This document shows positions 52,130-62,090 of a stretch of DNA of 64,000 nucleotides, piece after piece (the first letter of the stretch is position 1; each line of letters opens with the position of its first letter). The DNA is from Vibrio gazogenes (lineage in GTDB: Bacteria; Pseudomonadota; Gammaproteobacteria; Enterobacterales; Vibrionaceae): the NCBI RefSeq assembly GCF_002196515.1, contig NZ_CP018835.1, forward strand, positions 372,001 through 436,000, read 5' to 3'. The notes beneath the pieces are model-generated. The model did no database searches. It saw only the letters and a list, made by a program, of their open reading frames with translations, and was not told where the DNA came from. A program made the translations under genes and the position numbers.

Positions 52130-54688
52130 TTAATGAGGCTGACAGTCCCAGCGCTTCGAAGAGCGTATTCTTTGCTGAATCATTTCAACACTCATGGGTT
52201 TGTCAAAATAATATCCCTGAACCAGACACCCTGCCGCTGTCTGATTAGTCAATGCCAGCAGCTGCGCATGAGTTTCGACACCTTCAGCAACCACACCAAA
52301 ATGGGCTGACTGCCCAATCGCCAGTATGGTTTTAATCAGAGCACGACTCTCTTCACTACATAACATTTTATCGATAAAGCTTTTATCAATTTTAACCTCA
52401 TCAATCGGGAGCTGGCTAAGATAACTCAGGGAGGAATAGCCTTTGCCAAAATCATCCAGCGAAATACGAATCCCAGCCCGTTTCAAAGAGAATAACACCG
52501 CTTTGGCCTGCTGAAACTCGCGGATAAAAACACTCTCTGTAATTTCAATATGGATACGGCTGACATCAATCCCTACGTGCGTAATGATCGCCACAATGTC
52601 ATCGACAAATCCCGGAGTCAGAAGCTGTTTAGCGGAGACATTGACATTCAGACTTAACGCATAACGCCCATTCGGGCTCAACGTCAGGACTTCGCGGCAA
52701 GCGCGTTCAAAAATATAGTTCCCCAAGGTATAAAACAGGCCGGTATCTTCCGCAATATGGATAAACTCCTCTGGTTTCACCGTCCCAAGCGTATCATTAT
52801 TCCACCGCACCAAAGCCTCAAGACCAAGTACATTCCACGTTTTGACATGGACTAACGGCTGATAGCAAATAAACATTTCATGTTTACGTAAGGCATGTTG
52901 TAGCTGCGCTTCAATCGCAAGAAAATGTTGTAAATGTGCATGAATCTCCTGATTGTAGAAAACGACACTCCCCCTCTGTTTTTTCTTCGCCTGATACAGC
53001 ACAACGTCGGCTTTATTTAATAATTCCTCGGCAAGTTGTCCATCATCGGGGTACAAACTTGCGCCGATACTACATGTCGTTTGTAATTGTGTTCCGCTTA
53101 ATTCAAAAGGCTCATCGAACACCCGTTGTATCCGCGAGACTTTATGTTCCGCATCCGCTTTGTGAGAGAGTGCAGAAAAGCAGAAAACAAACTCATCTCC
53201 TCCGAACCTTGAAACCAAGTCATGCTCACCCAGCAAATGACGAAAACGCTCAGCGACGTTCATTAATAACTGGTCGCCTACTGCATGGCCATAGGTATCA
53301 TTAATTTTCTTAAATTCATCCAGATCAACAAATACAATGACCAGATATTGCACCTGAGATTGCGCACGCAGTCTGAATATTTCCTTTTTAATCCCCTTTA
53401 AAAACATCATTCGGTTGGGTAATGAGGTCAATACATCATGCATGGCCATAAAATGCATTTGATCCCGGGAATCTTCTACATGCTCAATATGCTGACGAAT
53501 CTTTTCCTGATATCGGTGGAAGCGGCCTGCAATCAATCGACCGATATAAAAAGACAGTAGTAAAACGATACCTGAGAACAATACGCTGAAAATGACGATA
53601 TTCCATAAGGCCTGATCACTTTTCTGTTTGATCTGGGTGAATTTCTGCTGGAAGTAACCATCAAAACGCACCATCGGGAATCCGGCGACAACATGCCATC
53701 CCCAATTCCCCAGACTTTCTATATAAAGCATGGATTCATCGCCCACCGAGCTGTCACTGAACATCATCTTTCCGCGCACGAAACGATTGGGAAGATGTGA
53801 TTGTACCAATGACTGCCAAGTATTGGCGTCCCCTTCAGGGGACAATATGTTTTTCAACTGTCTGCCTATATAAGTAGATTCATTATCTGCCAATACGCGA
53901 CCATTCTGATCAACCACCGCTATCATATACGCACCACCGTTTTGGTGGCGAACATGTTCATAAGGGTATTGATTAATCCACTTCAGTAATGACTGTTGGA
54001 CGTTGTGTTCCATATCCGCGACATTCTCAACCGCACCGACAACCCACCCCAATGGAGAGAAATACTTGCCAAATCCCATTTTCTCTCTCTGGCTTGGCTT
54101 CGACAGAGATGAGGGGAATTGGGACTGAACATCCCAACGAAAAAAAGATTCTCCCTGACGTTCAATCTGTCTCAGAAAATCTTCCGAGACCGAGGTATCG
54201 GGATGGAAAGAGGCAGGTAACAGTTGAATATTGTCTGGCTGTGCACGCAACATTCCCGACTGATGACGGGACTGAATAAAGAAATAGCCAGAACGAGGGA
54301 GCTCGCCTTGGGATTGAAGCGCTTGTGTGACCGCGAGTTTAATTTCTTCCGGAGAAAGAGCATTGTTTTGATGATAAAGATGACGAATGAGCTCATACGC
54401 ATCGTAAACCCGTTGACGGACTTGATACTGAAGGTGTTGCATCAAGTAAGCCTTTTGTCGGTCAAATTCTTTATGAATTAATGCGACATGCTGCTGCGTC
54501 AGCAACTTCTCTGAGAGCATCATTTCATGGTACAACGCACTACTATTATCAGCTAACCGTTGCCGATCGGCTTCATATAAATAACCGTTCAGCACAAGTG
54601 CCAAACAACCAACAACAAATATTGGTGCCAGTTGAATAATCCACAATAAATGTCGCTCATTTTCCAAAGGCGAATTTGCACGATTCAT
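52130..54688 (-). CDS. Membrane sensor with Cache, GGDEF and EAL domains
   Basis: 852 residues. Membrane segments at about 14-30 (WIIQLAPIFVVGCLALVLNG) and 360-385 (WNIVIFSVLFSGIVLLLSFY) bracket a periplasmic sensor with two Cache-like units, each ending in a G-W-x-V step (GKYFSPLGWVVGAVE; ESLGNWGWHVVAGFPM). The GGDEF domain has intact SRFGGDEFVFCF; the EAL domain has LGLEALVRW, NVNVSAKQLL, ITESVFI, LDDFGKGYSSLSYL, DEVKIDKSFI and VAEGVET. Both cyclic-di-GMP synthesis and hydrolysis motifs are therefore present. Probably monocistronic. Confidence 0.93.
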   Translation of the reverse strand: MNRANSPLENERHLLWIIQLAPIFVVGCLALVLNGYLYEADRQRLADNSSALYHEMMLSEKLLTQQHVALIHKEFDRQKAYLMQHLQYQVRQRVYDAYELIRHLYHQNNALSPEEIKLAVTQALQSQGELPRSGYFFIQSRHQSGMLRAQPDNIQLLPASFHPDTSVSEDFLRQIERQGESFFRWDVQSQFPSSLSKPSQREKMGFGKYFSPLGWVVGAVENVADMEHNVQQSLLKWINQYPYEHVRHQNGGAYMIAVVDQNGRVLADNESTYIGRQLKNILSPEGDANTWQSLVQSHLPNRFVRGKMMFSDSSVGDESMLYIESLGNWGWHVVAGFPMVRFDGYFQQKFTQIKQKSDQALWNIVIFSVLFSGIVLLLSFYIGRLIAGRFHRYQEKIRQHIEHVEDSRDQMHFMAMHDVLTSLPNRMMFLKGIKKEIFRLRAQSQVQYLVIVFVDLDEFKKINDTYGHAVGDQLLMNVAERFRHLLGEHDLVSRFGGDEFVFCFSALSHKADAEHKVSRIQRVFDEPFELSGTQLQTTCSIGASLYPDDGQLAEELLNKADVVLYQAKKKQRGSVVFYNQEIHAHLQHFLAIEAQLQHALRKHEMFICYQPLVHVKTWNVLGLEALVRWNNDTLGTVKPEEFIHIAEDTGLFYTLGNYIFERACREVLTLSPNGRYALSLNVNVSAKQLLTPGFVDDIVAIITHVGIDVSRIHIEITESVFIREFQQAKAVLFSLKRAGIRISLDDFGKGYSSLSYLSQLPIDEVKIDKSFIDKMLCSEESRALIKTILAIGQSAHFGVVAEGVETHAQLLALTNQTAAGCLVQGYYFDKPMSVEMIQQRIRSSKRWDCQPH

Positions 54689-54845
54689 AGCCGCGAATTC
54701 TCAAATCATATTTAGCATTGTTTTTTAACCGCCTCCCAACTACCGCGGAAGGCTTAATAAAATACGCATCATCAATTTATTATTTAATAAGTTATTTATA
54801 GCAGGTTAACTTGTTTAGATTACAAAATCATCAACAATGTTGCCC

Positions 54846-56093
54846 TCAAGAATTGATTTTAACCAAGTGTCTCAATATTGATGGCTGACGCTCAATAAGG
54901 ACTTTTCCGGCTCTGACTGACCAAAGCACATCACTCTGATTTCTCACAACAGAGACATCATCAGTGCCATCCAAAATAATCAGATTCCCGGGTTTCCCTT
55001 CCGCAATCCCATATTGATCAGCAATATTTAACACTTGAGCACCATGGTCGGTAATAAAACTTAATGCGTTCACTAAATCTTCATACCCCATCATATGGCA
55101 AGCATGAATGGCAAAATCTAATTCACGTAATAATTTCCCATTTCCTAAGGTGTACCATGGGTCTTGTATCGAGTCTTGCGCTAAGGCAACATTAATTCCT
55201 GCTCGATGAAGTTCCTTGACCCGAGTAATCCCTCGCCGTTTCGGAAATTCGTCAAAACGTCCCTGTAAATGCATATTCTCCGTCGGACAGGAGACGAAAT
55301 TAATCTGTGACTTTTTCAGTAAGCGAAATAATTTGGAACAGTAGGCATTATTATACGAGTGCATAGCCGTTGTATGACTGGCAGTGACCTTAGACCCCAT
55401 ATTCTGTTCTAACGCGACCGTTGCCAGAACCTCAAGAAAGCGAGAGTTTTCATCATCAATTTCATCACAATGCACATCGACCAACTTGCCGTGTTGACGG
55501 GCAAATTCGACCACCCAGTGCATCGACTCAACACCGTATTCCCGGGTAAATTCAAAATGCGGAATACCACCGACGACATCAATGCCAATCTCTAATGCTT
55601 TTTCCATCAATGCCTTACCATTCGGGTAAGAGAAAATACCTTCCTGAGGAAAAGCCACGATCTGTAAATCAAGATAGGGCTGAAGGATCGGTTTCAGTTG
55701 GTTAATCGCTTTCAGCGCGGTTAATTCAGGGTCGGTCACATCAACATGAGTACGTATATACTGCACCCCATTGGCAATCAACAACTCAGCCGCAGTCAGT
55801 ACACGTCGTTTGACATCATCGATATCCAGCAATGCCTTTCTTTCCGCCCAGCACTCAATCCCTTCAAAGAGCGTACCACTCATATTCCAGCGCGGCTCAC
55901 CAGCAGTCAACACCGCATCTAAATGAATGTGAGGTTCAACAAACGGGGCGCAACATAATTTCCCCATGGCATCAATATCCGCATGGTCCTCAAGCAGACC
56001 AGACTGCAATTGAATCTTTTGAAATATCCCCGCTTCAATTTGAATCGAGTATAGCCCTTCAGAACCTCTTAAACGTGCATTGATAATTTTCAT
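54846..56093 (-). CDS. codA: Cytosine deaminase-like amidohydrolase (CodA family)
   Basis: 415 residues closely resembling E. coli CodA. Metal and catalytic motifs are kept: PFVEPHIHLDAVLTAGEPRW, THVDV, GGIPHFEFTREYGVESMHWV, DVHCDEIDDENSRF and ASHTTAMHSYNN. Where E. coli (from memory) has GHDDVFDPWY, this protein has AQDSIQDPWY: catalytic Asp313 is kept, Asp314 is Ser and Phe316 is Gln. Those positions control pyrimidine specificity in engineered CodA, so the true substrate may be another aminopyrimidine or related ring. No codB permease is adjacent. A hexanucleotide repeat lies upstream. Confidence 0.85.
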   Translation of the reverse strand: MKIINARLRGSEGLYSIQIEAGIFQKIQLQSGLLEDHADIDAMGKLCCAPFVEPHIHLDAVLTAGEPRWNMSGTLFEGIECWAERKALLDIDDVKRRVLTAAELLIANGVQYIRTHVDVTDPELTALKAINQLKPILQPYLDLQIVAFPQEGIFSYPNGKALMEKALEIGIDVVGGIPHFEFTREYGVESMHWVVEFARQHGKLVDVHCDEIDDENSRFLEVLATVALEQNMGSKVTASHTTAMHSYNNAYCSKLFRLLKKSQINFVSCPTENMHLQGRFDEFPKRRGITRVKELHRAGINVALAQDSIQDPWYTLGNGKLLRELDFAIHACHMMGYEDLVNALSFITDHGAQVLNIADQYGIAEGKPGNLIILDGTDDVSVVRNQSDVLWSVRAGKVLIERQPSILRHLVKINS

Positions 56094-56146
56094 CTTTTAT
56101 TTCCCTTTATCATCTTTTTTATGACAACTTTGTCCATAAACTTGCC

Positions 56147-56182
56147 CATAAACATAAACATAAACATAAACATAAACATAAA
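56147..56182. repeat. Hexanucleotide repeat (CATAAA)6 upstream of codA-like gene
   Basis: Six perfect tandem CATAAA units, with imperfect units on either side, 54-89 bases upstream of the codA-like ATG and just past the terminator of the downstream chemoreceptor gene. Confidence 0.85.
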
Positions 56183-56191
56183 CGAGCTCAT

Positions 56192-56226
56192 AAAAAAAAG
56201 AACCCCGCTCAAAGGTTGACCGGGGC
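56192..56226 (-). terminator. Rho-independent terminator of chemoreceptor 1
   Basis: CCCCG(56203-56207)/CGGGG(56221-56225); on the minus strand the stem is followed by T-rich sequence (TTCTTTTTTTT). Confidence 0.75.
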
Positions 56227-56266
56227 TTTCTTATTATGTGACAGTCATTGAATGATTGACCACATT

Positions 56267-58156
56267 TCAGAGTTTGAAGCGGGAGATTTCTCGTCCCAGC
56301 TCGGTCATCAAACGATGGACTTCCTGCGCTTCTTCGGCCGCCAATTGCGCTTCATGGGTCATCTGATCGCTCACTTCCCGGACAGACTCGGTATTCCCAT
56401 TAATATCCGCAGTCACCAGAGACTGCTCTTCTGCTGCGGAAGCGATCTGGGTTGCCATGTCACTGATCAGCGTGATTGATTCACTAATCATTCGCAGTTT
56501 GTCACCCGTGTGATTGAAATCTTGTACACTGTCATCAACCAAATGATGACTGGCCTGCATCACCTCGACTGCATTGTTAGTGACTTTCTGTAATCCTTCA
56601 ATCTTCGACTGAATTTCTTCTGTGGATGCATGTGTTCTTTGCGAAAGTACGCGCACTTCATCGGCAACCACGGCAAAACCGCGCCCTTGCTCACCCGCTC
56701 TCGCCGCTTCAATCGCAGCATTCAAGGCTAACAGGTTGGTCTGTTCGGCAATCGCCCGAATCGTCGAAAGAATGGTTGAGATTTCATTCGCATGAACTTC
56801 CAGATCACCGACAATCCCGGCCGCATGTGTCAGTTCTTCAGCCAACTGGTTAATCGACTTCAGGCTCTTTTGCATTTGCGCATAACCTTCCGTCCCCAGC
56901 TCGACTGACTGATTGGCACTTCTCGCTGTATTGTCAGCATTACCGGCAATCTCAGCCGTCGCAGAAGCCATTTCAGTCACCGCCGTTGCGACCATGGTGA
57001 TTTCATCTTGCTGGGTCTTCAACTGCTGACTACGTGTTTTCGCAGCCGATGCCGCACTGTCTGCTTTCTCATTCAGGGCAACCGACACATCGTGAACTTT
57101 CTTCACCATCGTATGAAGCCGATCGACAAACTGATTAAATCGGTCAGCCAGCATACCGACTTCATCCTGACGATTAACGTCCAGACGTTTGGTCAAATCT
57201 CCATCACCTTCGGCAATTTCAGCCAGCGCTTCACTAATGTCACCAATTGCTTTGAGCTGTCGAGAAAGTACCCATGATATCAATAGGGCAATGACTATCA
57301 GGATCACCACCGCAATGATGATTTGATTCAGCAACAACGAATTCATCGGTTTTTCCAACGTGGCCTGATCCATAATCATAATCAGCATCCAGTCGGTGTG
57401 TGCAATATTCTGCCCCATCACCACTTTATCTTGACCGTCGATATCGACGAACAGTGGTTTCCCGGAATCAGCGGCCTGAGACAAAGACTGAGTATTCAAC
57501 TGTGGGATCGCGTCACGGATAGGTTTCAGGATCAGGTCTTTGTTCGGATGAGCAACGACTGTCCCTTTCTTATTCACCAGAATCGAATAGCCGTTTCCCA
57601 ATACTTTCATATTTAAGACGTCGTGGATCAACTGATCCAACGCCAGATTCGACGCTGCAACGCCAATCAACTGACCATTCTGCCGAACCGGATCGGCCAG
57701 AGTCACAACTAGCTTTTTCATCGTCACACTGACATACGGATCAGTGGTGACGGCTTCGTTCTTTGACTTCGCCAGTTTGTACCAGCCTCTGACTCGGGGA
57801 TCGTAACCGGGTTTGTTCAGCGAAGGATCTTGCCGGAACATCTCCCCTTTCTCGTTACCGTAATAACTCAAACCGAATCCACCAGATTTCAACGTTTGTC
57901 TTAAATGAGGGACGACATCTAAAGACGGATCGCGTTCGATTTCTGCTTTTAATCCTTCGATGGCCAGTTGCTTGTCATGAAACCATCCGGCAATGCCTTT
58001 CGCATAAGCCTGTAATGTATTACGACTCTCACTCTGAATCGCACGCCAACTGTCTTGCTTAAATGATTGATAGCTGATGACAACTAAAATAGTTGCTGTC
58101 AATGTAATTGCAGCAACCACAGAAAGAACAATCTTCCTTTTCAAACTCAATTGCAT
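56267..58156 (-). CDS. Methyl-accepting chemotaxis protein with Cache domain, copy 1
   Basis: The start is ATG 58156 ([20 protein letters not shown]), the same start as copy 2; an in-frame GTG nine bases earlier overlaps the ribosome binding site. It gives 629 residues. Membrane segments at about 9-30 and 283-303 ([20 protein letters not shown]) flank a dCache-like periplasmic sensor ([40 protein letters not shown]). HAMP follows, then the signalling domain with its hairpin tip ([36 protein letters not shown]). Ligand unknown. Tandem paralogue of the gene at 58994. Confidence 0.95.
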   Translation of the reverse strand: MQLSLKRKIVLSVVAAITLTATILVVISYQSFKQDSWRAIQSESRNTLQAYAKGIAGWFHDKQLAIEGLKAEIERDPSLDVVPHLRQTLKSGGFGLSYYGNEKGEMFRQDPSLNKPGYDPRVRGWYKLAKSKNEAVTTDPYVSVTMKKLVVTLADPVRQNGQLIGVAASNLALDQLIHDVLNMKVLGNGYSILVNKKGTVVAHPNKDLILKPIRDAIPQLNTQSLSQAADSGKPLFVDIDGQDKVVMGQNIAHTDWMLIMIMDQATLEKPMNSLLLNQIIIAVVILIVIALLISWVLSRQLKAIGDISEALAEIAEGDGDLTKRLDVNRQDEVGMLADRFNQFVDRLHTMVKKVHDVSVALNEKADSAASAAKTRSQQLKTQQDEITMVATAVTEMASATAEIAGNADNTARSANQSVELGTEGYAQMQKSLKSINQLAEELTHAAGIVGDLEVHANEISTILSTIRAIAEQTNLLALNAAIEAARAGEQGRGFAVVADEVRVLSQRTHASTEEIQSKIEGLQKVTNNAVEVMQASHHLVDDSVQDFNHTGDKLRMISESITLISDMATQIASAAEEQSLVTADINGNTESVREVSDQMTHEAQLAAEEAQEVHRLMTELGREISRFKL

Positions 58157-58165
58157 AGGAAGCAC

Positions 58166-58600
58166 TCCCTAAGTTTGTGAAATATTTTTATCTGTTATTT
58201 ACATCAATAACTTATAATGAGGAGACGGAGGAATCGCGGTCCCCTGTCCATAATTTTTTTGATTACTGATTCAATTTTTACGATCTACCCAATTCTTACA
58301 TCCGACTCATTTCGCATTCACTGATACTTTTATTTCCTCGCAATAGATAACAATACAAAAATACAAGAAAAGTTATGTGAAGCGTCTCTAACTCAAGCAT
58401 TAAAAAACGTCCCATATCGAATACACGGCACTCGATCATATCGCTTCATATCAAGCACCCATCCTCTCTATTGGTACACTCACAAGATAAAAACCGTCAC
58501 TTTCATTCTTTTAGCGACATTAATCACGTTTTCTTGAGGAAAAATATTGATAAAAGCGATGCTTATTGTTGTAAACCAGACAATCGTTCGGGAATAAAGA
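58166..58600. other. Intergenic between tandem chemoreceptors
   Basis: Upstream region of copy 1; similar to the region upstream of copy 2 (60900-61250), showing that promoter sequence was included in the duplication. No ORF or RNA recognised. Confidence 0.5.
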
Positions 58601-58774
58601 TATACCCAAATGACCTCAAGATGCAGTTTCAGCGAGAATCACTGGGCTCAGAGGCAAGGCAGAGATTTGAGTCATAGCCATTCTATGGCGAGAATCTCTA
58701 GCACAGTCTCTGAGTTCGGTGAACTCGCTCTTCGGGAGTGCTTCAATCCTGCATCTTGAGGTTACTTGGGTATA
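58601..58774. mobile_element. MITE-like palindromic element (type 2)
   Basis: 174 bases with inverted ends TATACCCAAATGACCTCAAG and, on the right, CTTGAGGTTACTTGGGTATA; each continues into GATGCAG/CTGCATC. No ORF. It is inserted in the copy 1 upstream region only, so it entered after the duplication or was lost from copy 2. Confidence 0.75.
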
Positions 58775-58828
58775 ACAATTGAAGTGAACGGACATTGATG
58801 ACGTGATGAGGCCATCACGAAATGGAGA

Positions 58829-58863
58829 GAAAAACACCGGACCGTGGTTCGAATCCGGTGTCA
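58829..58863 (-). terminator. Terminator of chemoreceptor copy 2
   Basis: ACACCGGA(58834-58841)/TCCGGTGT(58854-58861); on the minus strand followed by TTTTTCTC. A near-identical hairpin ends pqiC at 61448-61482, so this stretch is part of the duplicated unit. Confidence 0.75.
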
Positions 58864-58993
58864 GAGATGCGTCACTGGCAAGTTGCTCATGTTGCCGCAA
58901 TCAGATCAATCATTGGGTCAGCTCAAGAGAGAAAGCTGCCGGTCTATTGCTGACTAATAATGACATGACCATCATTGAATGATTGACCACATT

Positions 58994-60883
58994 TCAGAGT
59001 TTGAAGCGGGAGATTTCTCGTCCCAGCTCGGTCATCAAACGATGGACTTCCTGCGCTTCTTCGGCCGCCAATTGCGCTTCATGGGTCATCTGATCACTCA
59101 CTTCCCGGACAGACTCGGTATTCCCATTAATATCCGCAGTCACCAAAGACTGCTCTTCTGCTGCGGAAGCGATCTGGGTTGCCATGTCACTGATCAGCGT
59201 GATTGATTCACTAATCATTCGCAGTTTGTCACCCGTGTGATTGAAATCTTGTACACTGTCATCAACCAAATGATGACTGGCCTGCATCACTTCGACTGCA
59301 TTGTTGGTGACTTTCTGCAATCCTTCAATCTTCGACTGAATTTCTTCTGTGGATGCATGTGTTCTTTGCGAAAGTACGCGCACTTCATCGGCAACCACGG
59401 CAAAACCGCGCCCTTGCTCACCCGCTCTCGCCGCTTCAATCGCAGCATTCAAGGCTAACAGGTTGGTCTGTTCGGCAATCGCCCGAATCGTCGAAAGAAT
59501 GGTTGAGATTTCATTCGCATGAGCTTCCAGATCACCGACAATCCCGGCCGCATGTGTCAGTTCTTCAGCCAACTGGTTAATCGACTTCAGGCTCTTCTGC
59601 ATTTGCGCATAACCTTCCGCACCCAACTCGACTGACTGGTTGGCACTTTTCGCTGTATTGTCAGCATTACCGGCAATCTCAGCCGTCGCAGAAGCCATTT
59701 CAGTCACCGCCGTTGCAACCATAGTGATTTCATCTTGCTGGGTCTTCAACTGCTGACTACGTGTTTTCGCAGCCGATGCCGCACTGTCCGCTTTTTCATT
59801 CAGGGCAACCGACACATCGTGAACGTTCTTCACCATCGTATGAAGCCGATCGACAAACTGATTAAATCGGTCAGCCAGCATACCGACTTCATCCTGACGA
59901 TTAACGTCCAGACGTTTGGTCAAGTCACCATCACCTTCGGCAATTTCAGCCAGCGCTTCACTAATATCACCAATCCCTTTGAGCTGTCGGGAGAGTACCC
60001 ATGATATGAATAGGGCAATGACTATCAGGATCACCACCGCAATAATGATTTGATTCAGCAACAACGAATTCATCGGTTGTTCCAACGTGGCCCGATCCAT
60101 AATCATGATCAGCATCCAGTCGGTGTGTGCAATATTCTGCCCCATCACCACTTTATCTTGACCGTCGATATCGACGAACAGTGGTTTCCCGGAATCAGCG
60201 GCCTGAGACAAAGACTGAGTATTCAATTGTGGGATCGCGTCACGGATAGGTTTCAGGATCAGGTCTTTGTTCGGATGAGCAACGAATTTCCCTTTCTTAT
60301 TCACCAGAATCGAATAGCCATCTCCTAAGACTTTCATGTTTAAGACATCATGCGTTAACTGATCCAACGCCAGATCGGACGCTGCAACACCAATAAACTG
60401 ACCATTCTGCCGAACCGGATCGGCCAGAGTCACAACCAACTTTTTCGTCGTCACACTGACATACGGTTCAGTCGTGACGGCTTCGTTCTTTGACTTCGCC
60501 AGTTTGTACCAACCCCTGACTCGGGGATCGTAACCGGGTTTGTTCAGCGAAGGATCTTGCCGGAACATCTCCCCTTTCTCGTTACCGTAATAACTCAAAC
60601 CGAATCCACCAGATTTCAACGTTTGTCTTAAATGAGGGACGACATCTAAAGACGGATCGCGTTCGATTTCTGCTTTTAATCCTTCGATAGCCAGTTGCTT
60701 GTCATGAAACCATCCGGCAATGCCTTTCGCATAAGCCTGTAATGCATTGTGGCTTTCACTCTGAATCGCACGCCAACTGTCTTGCTTAAATGATTGATAG
60801 CTGATGGTAACTAAAATGGTGGTTGTCAATGTAATTGCAGCAACCACCGAAAGAACGATTTTCCTTTTCAAACTCAATTGCAT
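58994..60883 (-). CDS. Methyl-accepting chemotaxis protein with Cache domain, copy 2
   Basis: 629 residues, differing from copy 1 at roughly 25-30 positions. Changes cluster in the sensor and membrane parts ([48 protein letters not shown]), while the signalling tip is identical. The altered residues near the ligand-binding part (Asn to Asp before LALDQL; Asp to Glu in the TxPYVSVT loop) could shift specificity. Start ATG with GGGAG upstream. Probably a recent tandem duplication. Confidence 0.95.
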   Translation of the reverse strand: MQLSLKRKIVLSVVAAITLTTTILVTISYQSFKQDSWRAIQSESHNALQAYAKGIAGWFHDKQLAIEGLKAEIERDPSLDVVPHLRQTLKSGGFGLSYYGNEKGEMFRQDPSLNKPGYDPRVRGWYKLAKSKNEAVTTEPYVSVTTKKLVVTLADPVRQNGQFIGVAASDLALDQLTHDVLNMKVLGDGYSILVNKKGKFVAHPNKDLILKPIRDAIPQLNTQSLSQAADSGKPLFVDIDGQDKVVMGQNIAHTDWMLIMIMDRATLEQPMNSLLLNQIIIAVVILIVIALFISWVLSRQLKGIGDISEALAEIAEGDGDLTKRLDVNRQDEVGMLADRFNQFVDRLHTMVKNVHDVSVALNEKADSAASAAKTRSQQLKTQQDEITMVATAVTEMASATAEIAGNADNTAKSANQSVELGAEGYAQMQKSLKSINQLAEELTHAAGIVGDLEAHANEISTILSTIRAIAEQTNLLALNAAIEAARAGEQGRGFAVVADEVRVLSQRTHASTEEIQSKIEGLQKVTNNAVEVMQASHHLVDDSVQDFNHTGDKLRMISESITLISDMATQIASAAEEQSLVTADINGNTESVREVSDQMTHEAQLAAEEAQEVHRLMTELGREISRFKL

Positions 60884-61318
60884 AGGAAGTACTCCCTAAG
60901 TTTGTGAAATATTTTTATATGTTATTTGAATTAATAACTCATAATGACGTGACGGAGGAATCGCGTCCCCCTGATGATTTTGTTATTACTTATTCAATGT
61001 CTTACGACCAAATAAATGTTTAAGACTTACCCAAATTTTTATGACCAATTTCATTTCGTATTCATTGATACGCTTATTTTCTCGCGATAGATGAGCAGAA
61101 CAAAAATACAAAAGAAATACATGAAACGTCTCTGACTCAGGCATGAAACAGACGCCCATACCGAATATATTGCACTTAATCATCACTCAATACCGAGATC
61201 TCATCCTACTTATTCGTACAGTAGCGGGATAAAAATCGTCATTTTTCCTTTTTTAACAGCATTGAATACGCTTGATGAGTCACAAGGGCGATAAAAGCGA
61301 TATTCATCGTCGTATGCC

Positions 61319-61384
61319 AGTGTCAAAGATGGTGGTGTCGAAAATAGTGGTGTCGAAAATGGCGGTGTCGAAAATGGCGGTGTA
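61319..61384. repeat. 15-base tandem repeat
   Basis: About four units of GGTGTCGAAAATGGC: 61334-61348, 61349-61363, 61364-61378, with degenerate units on either side. It occupies the position held by the type 2 MITE in the paralogous region. Confidence 0.85.
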
Positions 61385-61447
61385 AAAAAGAGAACAATTG
61401 AAATCAACAGGCGTTGATGACGCGATGAGACCATCACGACACAGAGA

Positions 61448-61482
61448 GAAAAACACCGGACCGTGATTCCAATCCGGTGTCA
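61448..61482 (-). terminator. Terminator of the pqi operon
   Basis: ACACCGGA(61453-61460)/TCCGGTGT(61473-61480); on the minus strand followed by TTTTTCTC, just past the pqiC stop. Confidence 0.8.
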
Positions 61483-61490
61483 GAGACAAT

Positions 61491-62090
61491 TTACTGGCGA
61501 GCCGCTAATGTTGTCGCAATCGGATCAACAATTTGAGTCAGCCAAAGATGGGAAAGTTGTTGGGTCATGGCTGGATAACCACTCTGTTGCATCATCTCCA
61601 CGCGGTCAAATGATGCTTCATGGAGCAACTGTTTTGACGATGACCAAAGTGACCAGTGCCCGGATGCTGTGATTTTTCCATGCCTGTCAGCATGAAAGCG
61701 ATAAACTTCAATATCCAGCAGTAAGTGAGGCCGGATATATTGATAAGAAGGAATCCATGTGAACATCGGTAATCGCTCTTTCAGCCGTCTCAATGTCATT
61801 TTTTCCAACTGAGAGCTCAGTGATTCAGCCCATAAATGTTGTGATGCCAGATAAACCTGTCCGTCGGGATCAACCATGACAATATTGGGTTTTTCCAGAT
61901 ATCCCGGCATCTTGATTGCTTTGATTTGAATCGGCTGACTCATCTTCATCTTGGCCGATGTTTTCAACGCCGGAACCTGCTCCGGCATCGGAAGCAGATA
62001 TTGCGTCGTTTCTAATGGGGTGTTACTCGCACATCCACCGAGTAGGATCAGCATAACCGCTAGCGCGACAACTCGCCTTGTCAATCTCAT
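61491..62090 (-). CDS. pqiC: PqiC family outer-membrane lipoprotein
   Basis: 199 residues with a lipoprotein signal peptide (RRVVALAVMLILLGGCASN; lipobox LGGC, Cys about 20). The ABC-auxiliary DUF330 fold follows: YLLPMPEQVP, SQPIQIKAIKMPGYL, VDPDGQVYLASQHLWAESLS. PqiC anchors the PqiB tunnel at the outer membrane for lipid transport. It overlaps pqiB by four bases (ATGA). Confidence 0.9.
   Translation of the reverse strand: MRLTRRVVALAVMLILLGGCASNTPLETTQYLLPMPEQVPALKTSAKMKMSQPIQIKAIKMPGYLEKPNIVMVDPDGQVYLASQHLWAESLSSQLEKMTLRRLKERLPMFTWIPSYQYIRPHLLLDIEVYRFHADRHGKITASGHWSLWSSSKQLLHEASFDRVEMMQQSGYPAMTQQLSHLWLTQIVDPIATTLAARQ

Larger units (their letters stand above)
60884..61490. other. Intergenic between pqiC and chemoreceptor copy 2
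   Basis: Contains the promoter-side sequence shared with copy 1, the 15-base tandem repeat at 61319-61384 and the pqiC terminator. No gene supported. Confidence 0.5.

Noticed and set aside
58846..58856. GGTTCGAATCC, as in a tRNA T-arm
   Set aside because: No acceptor, D- or anticodon arm around it; it lies in the loop side of a terminator hairpin whose paralogue at 61466 has changed the motif.
61304..61489. 61-codon minus-strand ORF with FDT repeats
   Set aside because: It is the translation of the 15-base tandem repeat and overlaps the pqiC terminator; no ribosome binding site.
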